This document shows, one piece after another, positions 9,591 through 18,353 of a DNA stretch of 46,612 nt. A model generated the notes under the pieces. It saw only the letters and a program-made list of their open reading frames with translations. It made no database searches and was not told the DNA's origin. Numbering within the stretch: the stretch's first letter is position 1; every line of letters starts with the position of its first letter. Source of the stretch: Prochlorococcus sp. AG-311-J23 (GTDB lineage: Bacteria; Cyanobacteriota; Cyanobacteriia; PCC-6307; Cyanobiaceae); the NCBI GenBank assembly GCA_003284375.1, contig QBVL01000007.1:1-46612 (forward strand), given 5' to 3'. The translations under genes were made by a program, and so were the position numbers.

Positions 9591-10643
9591 ATGCAATTCA
9601 ATGAAATTGTCGAAAGACTAAAGCAAGGTCAATCTGGTGTAGTTGACTTTAAGTCAACAAGCAATCCAGTTATTTTAACTGCAGCTTCTTTGGAAAAAGC
9701 AAAGAAAAATGACATAAGTTTTCTAGACAATAATAGTCCATTAAATCTTAGGAATATCATCAAAACCTCAAAAGCATCCGCTCTATTATTGCCAGCGAAT
9801 GACAATTCTATTGTTGAAATGGCAAAGAAGATATCGGTTGATTGGATACTACTTAAAGAGCCCAAAATCGCATTTGCAGAAACACTAGAGTTTCTTTATC
9901 CTTCTGTGATAGAAAAAGAAGGTATACATAAAAGTGCTGTCATCGGGGAGAATGTGAAAATTGCTCTTGGCGTTTCAATCGGAGCTAATGTTTACATTGG
10001 AGATAATACAGAAATCGGAGCTGGGACAACTGTTCATGCAGGAGCTGCTATCTATAAAAATGTAAGAATTGGTGCCAGAAATTTAATTCACGCAAATAGT
10101 GTTATTCATTCTGGATCAACACTTGGAGACGAATGTGTAATTAATGCGAATGCCGTCATTGGTGGTGAAGGTTTTGGATTCGTGCCCACATCAAGTGGAT
10201 GGAAGAAAATGCCTCAAGTTGGGATAGTTATTTTAAAAAACAAAGTAGAAGTAGGCAGTGGGTCTACCATTGATAGGCCTTCAGTAGGAGAGACAATAAT
10301 TGGTGAAGATACAAAAATTGATAACCTAGTTCAAATTGGTCATGGAGTTACTACCGGCAAAGGGTGCGCTATAGCTGCTCAAGTTGGTATCGCTGGAGGC
10401 GCTCAGATTGGAAACGCAGTTATTCTTGCTGGACAAGTGGGCGTAAGCAATAAAATCCAAGTTGGAGATGGAGTCATAGCCAGTTCAAAGACAGGGATAG
10501 TAACAAATATTGAGGCTGGAACTGTTGTTAGCGGCTTTCCTGCTATTCCAAATAAACTATGGTTGAGGTGCTCTGCTAATTTCAAAAAACTACCTGAGAT
10601 AGCAAAAGCTATCCGTCAATTAGATCGCAGAAAACCCAGGTAA
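9591..10643 (+). CDS. lpxD: UDP-3-O-(3-hydroxyacyl)glucosamine N-acyltransferase
   Basis: LpxD adds the second acyl chain, from acyl-ACP, to UDP-acylglucosamine in lipid A synthesis in the cytoplasm. The first 105 or so residues form the uridine-binding domain. Residues about 110-320 are a left-handed beta-helix made of hexapeptide repeats ([IVL]-G-x4), for example [18 protein letters not shown]. The catalytic His is expected at residue 251 in [10 protein letters not shown] short helical C-terminus ([13 protein letters not shown]) ends the protein. Length (350) is normal. It shows that this organism keeps a lipid A pathway, consistent with lptB and lptF further right. leuB follows after 27 bases. 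Confidence 0.94.
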   Translation: MQFNEIVERLKQGQSGVVDFKSTSNPVILTAASLEKAKKNDISFLDNNSPLNLRNIIKTSKASALLLPANDNSIVEMAKKISVDWILLKEPKIAFAETLEFLYPSVIEKEGIHKSAVIGENVKIALGVSIGANVYIGDNTEIGAGTTVHAGAAIYKNVRIGARNLIHANSVIHSGSTLGDECVINANAVIGGEGFGFVPTSSGWKKMPQVGIVILKNKVEVGSGSTIDRPSVGETIIGEDTKIDNLVQIGHGVTTGKGCAIAAQVGIAGGAQIGNAVILAGQVGVSNKIQVGDGVIASSKTGIVTNIEAGTVVSGFPAIPNKLWLRCSANFKKLPEIAKAIRQLDRRKPR

Positions 10644-10670
10644 GTTTTTCCCCTTGATTAATAAGTACAC

Positions 10671-11750
10671 ATGAAGTCTTACAAAATAACATTATTACCA
10701 GGTGATGGAATTGGTCCAGAGATAACAAACGTCACAAATAAAATCCTTGAACTCGTCTCAAGGAAATTTGGATTTGAACTCAAATTTAAAGAAATGCCTT
10801 TTGGTGGATCAGCCATAGATTCCGATGGTATCCCTTTCCCAGATAGAACTTTTCAAGAATGTAAGAACTCTGATGCTGTTTTGCTAGCGGCCATAGGAGA
10901 CCCAAAATATGACGAATTACCTAGAGAGAAAAGGCCTGAGACAGGCTTACTGAATCTCAGATCTTCTTTAAATCTTTTCGCAAATATAAGACCGGTAAAA
11001 ATAATCCCATCGTTAACCAAAGCAAGTAGCTTGAAAGAAGAGTTTGTTAAAGAAGTTGATTTAGTAGTAGTGAGAGAACTAACTAGCGGTATTTACTTTG
11101 GAGAACCAAAAGGAAGAATAAAAACTGAAAGCGGAGAAAGGGCATTCAACACGATGACATACACTTCCGAGGAAGTTAATCGAATAGCAGAAATTGCTTT
11201 TAATTTGGCAAAACAAAGGAATCAAAAAGTATGCTCAGTTGATAAAGCTAATGTTTTAGATGTAAGTCAATTATGGAGAGAGGAAACAACATTAGTCTCT
11301 AACAATTATAAAGACATAGAACTAACTCATCAATATGTAGATAATGCCGCAATGCAACTTGTTAGAAATCCAAGCCAATTTGATGTGATTCTTACAAGTA
11401 ATTTGTTTGGAGATATTCTTAGCGACATTGCAGCCATGCTTACAGGATCAATTGGAATGCTTCCTTCTGCTTCATTAACCGTTGATGGTCCCGGTGTCTT
11501 TGAACCTGTTCATGGTTCGGCTCCTGACATAGCTGGAAAAGATATTGCTAATCCAATAGCAATGCTTTTATCTGCGGCAATGATGCTAAAAATTGCCTTT
11601 AATGAAACAAAAGCTGGAAATTGTATAGAAAACGCAATTAACGAAATTCTTAATGACGGTTATAGAACTACGGACTTAATGAGCACTGAGACAACTAAAC
11701 AGGTTGGTTGCTCTCAAATGGGAGAACTATTGGCAGCTAAATTAAAATAA
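10671..11750 (+). CDS. leuB: 3-isopropylmalate dehydrogenase
   Basis: LeuB oxidises and decarboxylates 3-isopropylmalate with NAD+, the third dedicated step of leucine synthesis. The family signatures are clear: LLPGDGIGPEIT at the N-terminus, the substrate loop RPETGLLNLRSSLNLFANIRP, the catalytic Tyr region in TSGIYFGEPKGR, VDKANVLDVSQLWRE, and the long cofactor and metal motif beginning TSNLFGDILSDIAAMLTGS. HGSAPDIAGKDIANP is the NAD-specific loop. The 359-residue length is standard. The gene lies 27 bases after lpxD and 87 bases before prk, so cotranscription is possible but not shown. Leucine-pathway partners are absent; ilvD of the shared branched-chain pathway is at 21007. Confidence 0.96.
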   Translation: MKSYKITLLPGDGIGPEITNVTNKILELVSRKFGFELKFKEMPFGGSAIDSDGIPFPDRTFQECKNSDAVLLAAIGDPKYDELPREKRPETGLLNLRSSLNLFANIRPVKIIPSLTKASSLKEEFVKEVDLVVVRELTSGIYFGEPKGRIKTESGERAFNTMTYTSEEVNRIAEIAFNLAKQRNQKVCSVDKANVLDVSQLWREETTLVSNNYKDIELTHQYVDNAAMQLVRNPSQFDVILTSNLFGDILSDIAAMLTGSIGMLPSASLTVDGPGVFEPVHGSAPDIAGKDIANPIAMLLSAAMMLKIAFNETKAGNCIENAINEILNDGYRTTDLMSTETTKQVGCSQMGELLAAKLK

Positions 11751-11837
11751 TTAGTTCACAAAGTAAAAAACTCTTTTAATAGTTTCCCTTTCAGGGTCAG
11801 TCGACCTGTAAAAATGAAAGTCAATACATAAGCGTCG

Positions 11838-12740
11838 ATGTCAAAGCTTCACCCAGTAGTAGCTGTAACTGGTTCATCCGGAGCAGGAACAAGCACTGTT
11901 AAAAGAGCATTTGAGCATATATTTGCTCGTGAAAAGATTGTTCCTGCAGTTGTTGAAGGAGATAGTTATCACCGTTTTGAAAGAATGCCTATGAAAAAGG
12001 CAATGTCTGATGCACTTTCAAGAGGTGAAAACTTTTCCCATTTTGGCCCAGAGGCAAATTTATTCGACAAATTAGAAGATCTATTTAGTCAATATGGAAA
12101 AACTGGCGGAGGACAGAAAAGATACTATTTACATAGCTCAGAAGAAGCCGAAGAGCACAACACTCGTTTAGGAACAAGATTAGATCCAGGTCAATTCACT
12201 CCCTGGGAAGATATACCAACAGGAACAGACCTTTTATTTTATGAAGGGCTTCACGGTGGAGTAGTAGGAAAAGATTATGATGTAGCATCATTTGCTGATT
12301 TACTTGTTGGTGTAGTACCAATTACCAATCTCGAATGGATACAAAAAATACAGCGAGATAACGCAGAGAGAGGATACTCAGCCGAAACGATCGTTGATAC
12401 AATTCTGAGAAGAATGCCTGATTACATTAATCACATATGTCCTCAATTTAGCCTTACAGATATTAACTTCCAGAGAGTACCGACAATTGATACGTCAAAC
12501 CCATTTATCTGCAGAAACATTCCAACACCTGATGAAAGCTTTGTAATTATTCATTTTAGAAAAGGTTCAAAAGAAAAATGGGGAATTGACTTCCAGTATT
12601 TATTAGGAATGATTCACGATTCATTCATGTCAAGTCCGACAAGTATTGTTGTTAACGGAGGGAAAATGGGTTTCGCTATGGAGCTTATTCTTACACCTAT
12701 TATCCATAAAATGATTGAAGAGAAAAAAGCAGCAGGATAA
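11838..12740 (+). CDS. prk: Phosphoribulokinase, class I (proteobacterial) type
   Basis: PRK phosphorylates ribulose 5-phosphate to ribulose 1,5-bisphosphate, the substrate-regenerating step of the Calvin cycle. The P-loop is GSSGAGTS at residues 12-19, and EGDSYHRF, LLFYEGLHGG (Walker B region) and the NLEWIQKIQRDNAERGY helix match PRK well. The protein is 300 residues long and very similar in pattern to the octameric enzymes of purple bacteria, not the roughly 330-residue plant/cyanobacterial class II. It has only two cysteines, C201 and C225, so the N-terminal thioredoxin-regulated pair of class II is missing. No second prk is in the window. The enzyme name is certain; the class is judged by eye. 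Confidence 0.93.
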   Translation: MSKLHPVVAVTGSSGAGTSTVKRAFEHIFAREKIVPAVVEGDSYHRFERMPMKKAMSDALSRGENFSHFGPEANLFDKLEDLFSQYGKTGGGQKRYYLHSSEEAEEHNTRLGTRLDPGQFTPWEDIPTGTDLLFYEGLHGGVVGKDYDVASFADLLVGVVPITNLEWIQKIQRDNAERGYSAETIVDTILRRMPDYINHICPQFSLTDINFQRVPTIDTSNPFICRNIPTPDESFVIIHFRKGSKEKWGIDFQYLLGMIHDSFMSSPTSIVVNGGKMGFAMELILTPIIHKMIEEKKAAG

Positions 12741-12803
12741 TTAATTCAATCAAAAAAAATTAAGCTGATAATAAATAGTATTAATAGATAAATTAAATTA
12801 ATA

Positions 12804-13283
12804 ATGTTTACCAGTATATGCTTTACTTTTATTCTTTTATATATTTTATATTCTATATCGATAGAAGATATAAAAACGATGCTCATAAGTGAGAATAAGT
12901 TAATATCATTTGGTATTTCAGGCCTTCTTTATTTATTATTCATAGGCTTATCCAACGGAAAAATAAATACCATAGATTTATTAGTAAATAATTTCTTCTC
13001 AATGCTTATTGTCTTTATTTTAATGTTTTCAATTAGTTACATAAGTTACAAGATTTTCGGAGTAAAATCATTAGGAATAGGTGATATAAAACTCTCATCA
13101 TTTAGTGCTATATGGCTTGGAATTGAATTTAGTTTTTTATCTTTATGTATTTCATTTTTACTATCAGCAATTTACAGTTTATATGGGAAACTTACTAAAA
13201 GATTGATACCGTTACAACAGTACCCATTTGCACCATTCCTATCAATCGGGATATTTTTTTCTTGGATAATAGATAAGATCTAA
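12804..13283 (+). CDS. Prepilin peptidase-like protein (A24 aspartic protease, catalytic domain only)
   Basis: This is a 159-residue polytopic membrane protein with five or six hydrophobic helices. The two aspartates of type IV prepilin/preflagellin peptidases are present: D22 in SISIEDIKTMLIS and D94 in the GxGD motif GIGDIKL. The C-terminal YPFAPFLSIGIFFSWI resembles the end of PilD-like enzymes. The N-terminal methylation and zinc domain of full-length PilD is missing, leaving only the A24 domain, as in archaeal-like or TadV/CpaA-type peptidases. It is inserted between prk and accD and has no pilin gene near it. It suggests that pilin-like or competence pseudopilin substrates exist elsewhere in the genome. 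Confidence 0.78.
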   Translation: MFTSICFTFILLYILYSISIEDIKTMLISENKLISFGISGLLYLLFIGLSNGKINTIDLLVNNFFSMLIVFILMFSISYISYKIFGVKSLGIGDIKLSSFSAIWLGIEFSFLSLCISFLLSAIYSLYGKLTKRLIPLQQYPFAPFLSIGIFFSWIIDKI

Positions 13284-13343
13284 ACTTTATAATCCCTTTA
13301 GAGGGACTCAAGGTATTAAATTAAATTCAATCACAAAATAGCT

Positions 13344-14228
13344 GTGTCATTATTCGACTGGTTTGCTGATAGAAGGAAAGGCCAATTTGTTGGCAAAGTC
13401 ACTCAGGAATCTGAAGAAAGTGATGGGCTATGGGAAAAATGTCCAGAATGTGGTCAAGTCGTTTACAGAAAAGATTTAGTAGATAATTGCAGTGTCTGTA
13501 GCAACTGTAATCACCACAATCGAATAGAGAGCAAAGAAAGAATAAGAATAATTACTGATCCAAATACATTTAAATCAATCAACAATCATTTAACTCCTGT
13601 TGACCCTTTAGGTTTTAAAGATAGACGAGCTTACGCAGATAGGTTGAGAGAAAGTCAAGCAAGTACTGGACTTAAAGATGGAGTACTAACAGGGACATGC
13701 GAAGTAGATTCTATTCCAATGGCACTAGCCGTGATGGATTTCAGATTTATGGGTGGCTCAATGGGATCTGTTGTGGGAGAGAAAATTACTCGGCTTATCG
13801 AACACTCAACCAAAGAAAAATTACCATTACTAATTGTTTGTGCATCGGGTGGCGCTCGAATGCAAGAAGGAATGTTGAGCCTGATGCAAATGGCAAAGAT
13901 ATCAGGAGCATTAGAGCGTCATAGAGATGCTCAATTGCTCTATATGCCTTTACTTACTCATCCCACCACTGGGGGAGTTACTGCTAGTTTTGCGATGCTT
14001 GGTGATTTAATAATCGCAGAGCCCAAAGCACTTATTGGATTTGCGGGGAGAAGAGTAATTGAACAAACTCTGAGAGAAAAACTACCTGACAATTTCCAAA
14101 CAGCAGAATATCTCCAAGATCATGGTTTCGTAGATACCATCGTACCTAGAACGCAACTTAAAGAAACTTTAGCAAAAATACTTAGATTACATAAGACACA
14201 AGAAGTGAAGCTAAAAACCAATGCTTAA
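13344..14228 (+). CDS. accD: Acetyl-CoA carboxylase carboxyltransferase subunit beta
   Basis: AccD is the zinc-binding half of the carboxyltransferase that moves CO2 from biotin to acetyl-CoA, giving malonyl-CoA for fatty acid synthesis. The N-terminal zinc ribbon has C33, C36, C52 and C55. The crotonase-fold body includes [34 protein letters not shown], and [10 protein letters not shown] near the C-terminus. Length (294) is normal. The start is GTG at 13344; the product then begins [14 protein letters not shown] as in other cyanobacteria. The last eight bases overlap the next gene. The partner accA is not in the window. Confidence 0.96.
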   Translation: MSLFDWFADRRKGQFVGKVTQESEESDGLWEKCPECGQVVYRKDLVDNCSVCSNCNHHNRIESKERIRIITDPNTFKSINNHLTPVDPLGFKDRRAYADRLRESQASTGLKDGVLTGTCEVDSIPMALAVMDFRFMGGSMGSVVGEKITRLIEHSTKEKLPLLIVCASGGARMQEGMLSLMQMAKISGALERHRDAQLLYMPLLTHPTTGGVTASFAMLGDLIIAEPKALIGFAGRRVIEQTLREKLPDNFQTAEYLQDHGFVDTIVPRTQLKETLAKILRLHKTQEVKLKTNA

Positions 14229-14625
14229 AACAAATCAAATTATAAAAAATAAATTTGATTATTTCTTAAAAATTTTAGTATTAATATTAATAATCTCATT
14301 CAACAGGACAACTATTGTTTATGGAGCTAATAATAATTGGATTGAAGTTAGTAAAACCCCTGCAGGCATTCAGTATTTAGACGTAGATAGCTTAATTATT
14401 AAAGGTAAAGGAATAATAGAAATAACAACAAAGTATTTAAAGATTGATCCTGCAAGTTCAAAAGAAATTGAGGAGAATATTTATTTAATGAAAATTAATT
14501 GTTTAACTAATAAGTTTAAAGATATTTCAGTTAATAGTAAAAATAATTTGAACGCAAAATGGGAAGCTTCAAATGGAGATAAGCTATTAGATGATGTGAT
14601 ATTAAATAGCTGTAAAAATGTTTAA
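14221..14625 (+). CDS. Small exported protein, surface-adhesin E-like
   Basis: This 134-residue protein has an N-terminal hydrophobic segment (about residues 14-27) ending at VYGANNN, which looks like a signal peptide. The mature part has the pattern [19 protein letters not shown], then a K/E-rich strand region, and two cysteines (in KINCLTNK and LNSCKN) that could form a disulfide. This pattern recalls short exported proteins annotated as surface-adhesin E-like in many Gram-negative genomes; the match is by eye and tentative. It overlaps accD by eight bases and is therefore probably cotranscribed. Base composition is very A-rich, as in other small periplasmic proteins here. Function is unknown. 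Confidence 0.6.
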   Translation: MLKTNQIIKNKFDYFLKILVLILIISFNRTTIVYGANNNWIEVSKTPAGIQYLDVDSLIIKGKGIIEITTKYLKIDPASSKEIEENIYLMKINCLTNKFKDISVNSKNNLNAKWEASNGDKLLDDVILNSCKNV

Positions 14626-14646
14626 ATTCATTAATTACTTAAAAAG

Positions 14647-15747
14647 ATGATTAATAATAATCCACCTCTTCGCATTGCAATTGCAGGATTAGGTTTCGGA
14701 GAAAACGTTCATATTCCAGCATCATTGTCTAATAAGAATATTGAGCTTGTAGGGTTGTGGCATCCTAGGCCAGAAAGGTTAAAAGAAGCCTGCCATAAGT
14801 ACCAGCTTCGTGCTTACGAGGATTGGAAAGATTTAGTAAATGATTCTGAAATAGAGGGGGTAATAATAGCCACTCCACCAGCGCCCAGATATGGACTTGC
14901 ACTAGAGGCAATTAAAGCAGGAAAACATCTTCTACTTGAAAAGCCAACTTGCTTAAATTCTGATGAGGTTATTGAGCTTCAAAGAAACGCTATCAAAAGA
15001 AATTTAAAAATAGCTGTTGATTACGAATATCGAGCGGTTCCGCTATTCATGCAAGCAAAGCGAATAATTACAGAGAACAAACTAGATGAACCATATTTTG
15101 TAAAGCTTGATTGGCTAATGAGTAGCAGGGCTAATCCAGATAGGCCCTGGAATTGGTATTCAGATGAAGATTCTGGTGGAGGGGTATTGGGCGCCTTGGG
15201 GACCCATGCTTTTGACATGATTCATTGGCTAATTGGTCCTACATACTCTTTAAGCGCAATAAATTCAACTTCAATTAAAGAAAGATTTTGTCCACTATCA
15301 AAAACCTTTAAAAAAGTGACAAGTGAAGATGTAAGTATTTCACAATTACAAATAAAAAGCATTAACAACAATTTAATTCCAGCCCAAGTAAATCTATCTG
15401 CAGTAACAAAACAAAGCAGGGGGTTTAGCCTAGAAATCTATGGAGGCAATGGAACTCTTGTTCTTAGCAGCGATAACCAGAAAGATTATGTTCACGGATT
15501 TGGGCTGTGGTACTCAAGCAAAGGGGACGTTCTTAAAAATATCCAACCTGACTCTGACCTTTCTTTTTCAAAAATATGGACAGATGGTCGAATAGCTCCC
15601 GTAGCAAGAATCCAAAACTGGTGGGCTCAAAGCATTATAGATGGAAGTCCAGTAATACCAGGCTTAGTTGAGGGATTAGCCAGCCAAATAGTTTGCGATA
15701 AAATAAAGGAATCAAACTCAATAGGTATGAAGATAGAAATCAATTGA
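14647..15747 (+). CDS. Gfo/Idh/MocA family oxidoreductase
   Basis: This 366-residue NAD(P)-dependent dehydrogenase-like protein has an N-terminal Rossmann domain RIAIAGLGFGENVHIPA, the IIATPPAPRYGLA segment, and the family signature lysine in LLLEKPTCLN around residues 98-107. The C-terminal beta-sheet domain starts near residue 130 and includes GGGVLGALGTHAFDMIHWL, the usual place of the catalytic His. Members act on sugars, inositols, biliverdin or amino-sugar derivatives; nothing here indicates which. It follows the small exported protein by 21 bases and precedes the aldolase, separated by a 140-base leader. Confidence 0.85.
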   Translation: MINNNPPLRIAIAGLGFGENVHIPASLSNKNIELVGLWHPRPERLKEACHKYQLRAYEDWKDLVNDSEIEGVIIATPPAPRYGLALEAIKAGKHLLLEKPTCLNSDEVIELQRNAIKRNLKIAVDYEYRAVPLFMQAKRIITENKLDEPYFVKLDWLMSSRANPDRPWNWYSDEDSGGGVLGALGTHAFDMIHWLIGPTYSLSAINSTSIKERFCPLSKTFKKVTSEDVSISQLQIKSINNNLIPAQVNLSAVTKQSRGFSLEIYGGNGTLVLSSDNQKDYVHGFGLWYSSKGDVLKNIQPDSDLSFSKIWTDGRIAPVARIQNWWAQSIIDGSPVIPGLVEGLASQIVCDKIKESNSIGMKIEIN

Positions 15748-15757
15748 AGAGATTCAA

Positions 15758-15828
15758 TACACCTCAAGTAAAAAATATTTTTTAGACTAATACTTGTAAA
15801 AAAAAAATAAAAAACTTTTTCAGGTGTA
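15758..15828 (+). promoter_or_regulatory. Nested inverted repeats in the fda upstream region
   Basis: TACACCT (15758-15764) pairs with AGGTGTA (15822-15828), and the adjoining CAAGTA (15765-15770) pairs with TACTTG (15791-15796). The sequence between the arms is A/T tracts. It lies 60-130 bases before the aldolase ATG and could be a leader structure or simple AT-rich DNA; no terminator T-tract or known riboswitch is recognised. Confidence 0.3.
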
Positions 15829-15887
15829 ATAAGCAACAAAAGGGGCCTGCAATATGGAATAATCTTAATGAAATTTTTGTTGCATAA

Positions 15888-16955
15888 ATGGCACTCTCGT
15901 ACTACGCAGAAGAACTAAAGAAGACCGCAAGTGCAATAGCCCAACCAGGCAAAGGAATTCTTGCTGTTGATGAGTCAACGAAAACAGTAGGTAAAAGGCT
16001 GGCTTCAATTGGTGTTGAGAACTCTGAAGACAATAGAAAAGCTTATAGAGGTATGCTTTTCACAACAGAAGGTCTTGGAAACTTCATAAGCGGAGCAATT
16101 CTTTTTGAAGAAACTCTTTTCCAAAACCATCCTGACGGTGAGCCAATGGTTAAGAAGCTTGAAAAGTTAGGCATTATTCCAGGAATCAAGGTTGATAAAG
16201 GTCTGAGACCATTAGCTGGTGGCCATGATGTTGAAACCTTCTGCTCAGGATTAGATGGACTTGTTGAAAGAGCTGCTGATTACTATGAGCAAGGTGCAAG
16301 ATTCGCAAAATGGAGAGCAGTACTGCAAATAACAGATGATGGTTGTCCTTCAAAACTTTCCATAAGGGAAAATGCTTGGGGTTTAGCTAGATACGCTAGA
16401 TCAGTACAAGAATCTGGTTTAGTTCCAATTATTGAACCAGAAATCCTAATGGATGGTTCACATTCAATTGAAAAGACTGCAGCAGTCCAAGAAGAAGTAA
16501 TCAAAGAAGTTTATCTAGCTTGCCAGGTAAACGGAGTACTTCTAGAAGGAACACTTCTAAAGCCATCAATGACAGTACAAGGTGCTGACAGCTCAACAAA
16601 AGCTGATCCACAGCAAGTTGCTGAGATGACAATCCGTACAATGGAACGCTGCGTACCCGCAAGCGTCCCAGGTATTACTTTCCTTTCAGGTGGGTTGAGC
16701 GAGGAAGCAGCATCAGTTTATTTAAATCTGATGAATAAGATCGACAGAAAGGCCAAGTGGAATGTCTCATTCTCATATGGTCGTGCATTGCAACATTCAT
16801 GTCTAAAAGCATGGAAAGGCACCAATACTGCTGATGGACAAAAATCACTTATTGCAAGGGCTCAAGCAAACTCGGAGGCTTCAAAAGGATTGTATGTTGC
16901 TGGTTCTCAGCCTTCTTCTGATGAACAGTTATTTGTAGCTGGATATAAGTACTAA
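15888..16955 (+). CDS. fda: Class I fructose-bisphosphate aldolase
   Basis: Schiff-base aldolase that joins dihydroxyacetone phosphate with glyceraldehyde 3-phosphate (or erythrose 4-phosphate in the Calvin cycle). The protein (355 residues) is of the eukaryote-like class I type. GKGILAVDES contains Asp28, IKVDKGL contains Lys104, ARFAKWRAVLQI contains Lys141, VPIIEPEILMDGSH carries the acid pair, and GTLLKPSMTVQG holds the Schiff-base Lys225. Codon use is more GC-rich and regular than that of its neighbours, consistent with high expression. The gene is set off by its own 140-base leader and by a strong terminator. Cyanobacteria may also carry class II aldolase; none is in the window. Confidence 0.96.
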   Translation: MALSYYAEELKKTASAIAQPGKGILAVDESTKTVGKRLASIGVENSEDNRKAYRGMLFTTEGLGNFISGAILFEETLFQNHPDGEPMVKKLEKLGIIPGIKVDKGLRPLAGGHDVETFCSGLDGLVERAADYYEQGARFAKWRAVLQITDDGCPSKLSIRENAWGLARYARSVQESGLVPIIEPEILMDGSHSIEKTAAVQEEVIKEVYLACQVNGVLLEGTLLKPSMTVQGADSSTKADPQQVAEMTIRTMERCVPASVPGITFLSGGLSEEAASVYLNLMNKIDRKAKWNVSFSYGRALQHSCLKAWKGTNTADGQKSLIARAQANSEASKGLYVAGSQPSSDEQLFVAGYKY

Positions 16956-16968
16956 ACCAACTCAGCCC

Positions 16969-17007
16969 AAAAAAGCTGCTATCTCTCTTTTTGATAGCAG
17001 CTTTTTT
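16969..17007. terminator. Bidirectional rho-independent terminator between fda and purQ
   Basis: A perfect 15-bp stem (16969-16983 with 16993-17007) has a nine-base loop TCTCTTTTT. The stem core is GCTGCTATC/GATAGCAGC, flanked by six A before and six T after, so it works on either strand. It lies 14 bases after the aldolase stop and 20 bases from the purQ stop, exactly between two convergent genes. Confidence 0.93.
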
Positions 17008-17026
17008 AATGCTTAGATTTATAAAT

Positions 17027-17680
17027 TCAAGAAAGGAGAGTACTAAGAATTGATTTACCATCAATATTTCCTAAAGCGTCATCACAAGCTCTCTCAGGAT
17101 GTGGCATCATCCCCAAAACATTTCCTTTTTTATTTGTGATCCCAGCAATATCATGAATTGATCCATTTGGATTATCTGCGTACCTAAGAGCAACTGAATC
17201 ATCATCCTGCAATTTTTTTAAGACGTCAGGACTGCATTGGTATCTACCCTCTCCATGTGCAATAGGTAGTGAAATAGAATCATGTTTTTTATAGTTTTTC
17301 ATCCAAGACGATTTTGTACTTTCAATAGATAAATTTGCTCTATCACAAATAAAATGAAGGTTCTTATTTCTTGTCAAAGCTCCTTGCAAGAGTCCTAGTT
17401 CAGTAAGTATTTGGAACCCATTGCAAATACCTAGAACTTTTCCACCTTTATCAACAAAAGAGATTAAAGAATTTAAAACAGGCGCAAATCTTGCAATGGC
17501 TCCACAACGTAAATAATCTCCATAACTAAACCCCCCAGGGATGACAATCGCGTCAAGACCATCTAAATCAGTAGTTTCATGCCAAAGAAAACTTGTGGGA
17601 ACCCCAAGGCATCCTTCAGTAGCCCACCTAACATCCCTGTCGCAATTTGATCCAGGGAAAACAATAATTCCAATATTCAT
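17027..17680 (-). CDS. purQ: Phosphoribosylformylglycinamidine synthase, glutaminase subunit
   Basis: PurQ supplies ammonia from glutamine to PurL for FGAM synthesis in purine biosynthesis. It is a 217-residue class I glutamine amidotransferase beginning [16 protein letters not shown]. The nucleophile elbow is [15 protein letters not shown] with Cys86, followed by AHGEGRY and the His-x-Glu pair in [11 protein letters not shown]. The frame is open upstream to 17764, but the ATG at 17680 is the family start and leaves purS intact. It is separated from the purS stop by four bases, so the two are one operon. PurL is expected elsewhere; together they form the small-PurL, PurQ, PurS complex. Confidence 0.96.
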   Translation of the reverse strand: MNIGIIVFPGSNCDRDVRWATEGCLGVPTSFLWHETTDLDGLDAIVIPGGFSYGDYLRCGAIARFAPVLNSLISFVDKGGKVLGICNGFQILTELGLLQGALTRNKNLHFICDRANLSIESTKSSWMKNYKKHDSISLPIAHGEGRYQCSPDVLKKLQDDDSVALRYADNPNGSIHDIAGITNKKGNVLGMMPHPERACDDALGNIDGKSILSTLLS

Positions 17681-17684
17681 TTTT

Positions 17685-17957
17685 TTAATTCTTAAGTGCT
17701 TTCTGTTCGTCCTTAAATTCCAAAGTCCAATCCTCAATGACGGGGTTTGCGAGTAATCGGTCACTCATCAATTCAATCTTTGTACGAGCATCCTCCTTGT
17801 CTGCTGCTTCAATCTCAAGTTCAATAGATTTGCCAATTCTTAGCTGAGTAACTCCATCTATTCCTAATCTCTTTGTGGCTGACCTAGTAGCTTCTCCAGC
17901 TGGATCCAAAACAGAAGGTCTTAAATGAACAAAAACTCTTGCTTTAAATAAAGACAC
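17685..17957 (-). CDS. purS: Phosphoribosylformylglycinamidine synthase subunit PurS
   Basis: PurS is the small structural subunit that bridges PurL and PurQ in Gram-positive, archaeal and cyanobacterial FGAM synthases. The 90-residue protein shows the family pattern [40 protein letters not shown] and CT-like [14 protein letters not shown]. The start is GTG (17957), giving [10 protein letters not shown]. The stop is four bases before the purQ start. The gene order purS-purQ and the presence of PurS show that the genome uses the three-subunit enzyme rather than the long single-chain PurL. Confidence 0.94.
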   Translation of the reverse strand: MSLFKARVFVHLRPSVLDPAGEATRSATKRLGIDGVTQLRIGKSIELEIEAADKEDARTKIELMSDRLLANPVIEDWTLEFKDEQKALKN

Positions 17958-18045
17958 TTTTAAAAATCAATGGAATTTTTACTTTCCTTGGTTAACCCAA
18001 GTTAATAAGCTTGCAAAATCATTCTAGATAATATTTGATAAATTT

Positions 18046-18231
18046 CTAATTGATATTTTCTTTCTGAACAGCAACATATCCTTTTCCTAGGCATGGAAGA
18101 CAGGTGTGATAACAATTTGCACTTGTTTTCATGTAACCGTTACCTCCACATTTATCACAAGTGATTTTTATCAGAGTACTAGCAATACTTTGAACTTTAT
18201 CTTTTTGGGTAGTAGAAGATGCTTTGCTCAC
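18046..18231 (-). CDS. Small DnaJ-like zinc-finger protein
   Basis: This 61-residue protein consists of a short Ser/Thr-rich N-terminus and one zinc-binding module: CDKCGGNGY (C25, C28) and CLPCLGKGY (C44, C47), that is two CxxCxGxG-type knuckles as in the DnaJ cysteine-rich domain, with a further C40. Such tiny proteins are common in cyanobacteria and plastids and may act as thiol-disulfide or assembly chaperones; the exact role is unknown. The start is a GTG. A longer open frame on the opposite strand (18106-18444) shows no motif and is judged a shadow. The gene lies between cobW and purS, and upstream DNA can fold (18263-18328). Confidence 0.68.
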   Translation of the reverse strand: MSKASSTTQKDKVQSIASTLIKITCDKCGGNGYMKTSANCYHTCLPCLGKGYVAVQKENIN

Positions 18232-18262
18232 GACGAAGATGTCCGCTTGGAAGCTATTAATT

Positions 18263-18328
18263 TCGGTTGTAAGGAGAATTATCTCCTAACTCACACAGAA
18301 TCGCGGGAAAAACAAAAAAAACAACCGA
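18263..18328 (-). promoter_or_regulatory. Possible structured leader upstream of the zinc-finger gene
   Basis: TCGGTTGT (18263-18270) is the exact complement of ACAACCGA (18321-18328). Immediately inside is a perfect short hairpin, AGGAGA-ATTA-TCTCCT (18272-18287). The block sits in the 122-base gap between the cobW stop and the zinc-finger start. It could be a leader RNA fold, an operator or a cobW 3' structure; no known riboswitch class is recognised. Confidence 0.35.
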
Positions 18329-18353
18329 TTTTTAACATAAGTATGGGAAGTTA

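Noticed and set aside
11785-11820. Possible small hairpin (CAGGGTC/GACCTG) in the prk leader
   Set aside because: Pairing requires a bulge and the stem is only 4-6 bp; no T-tract.
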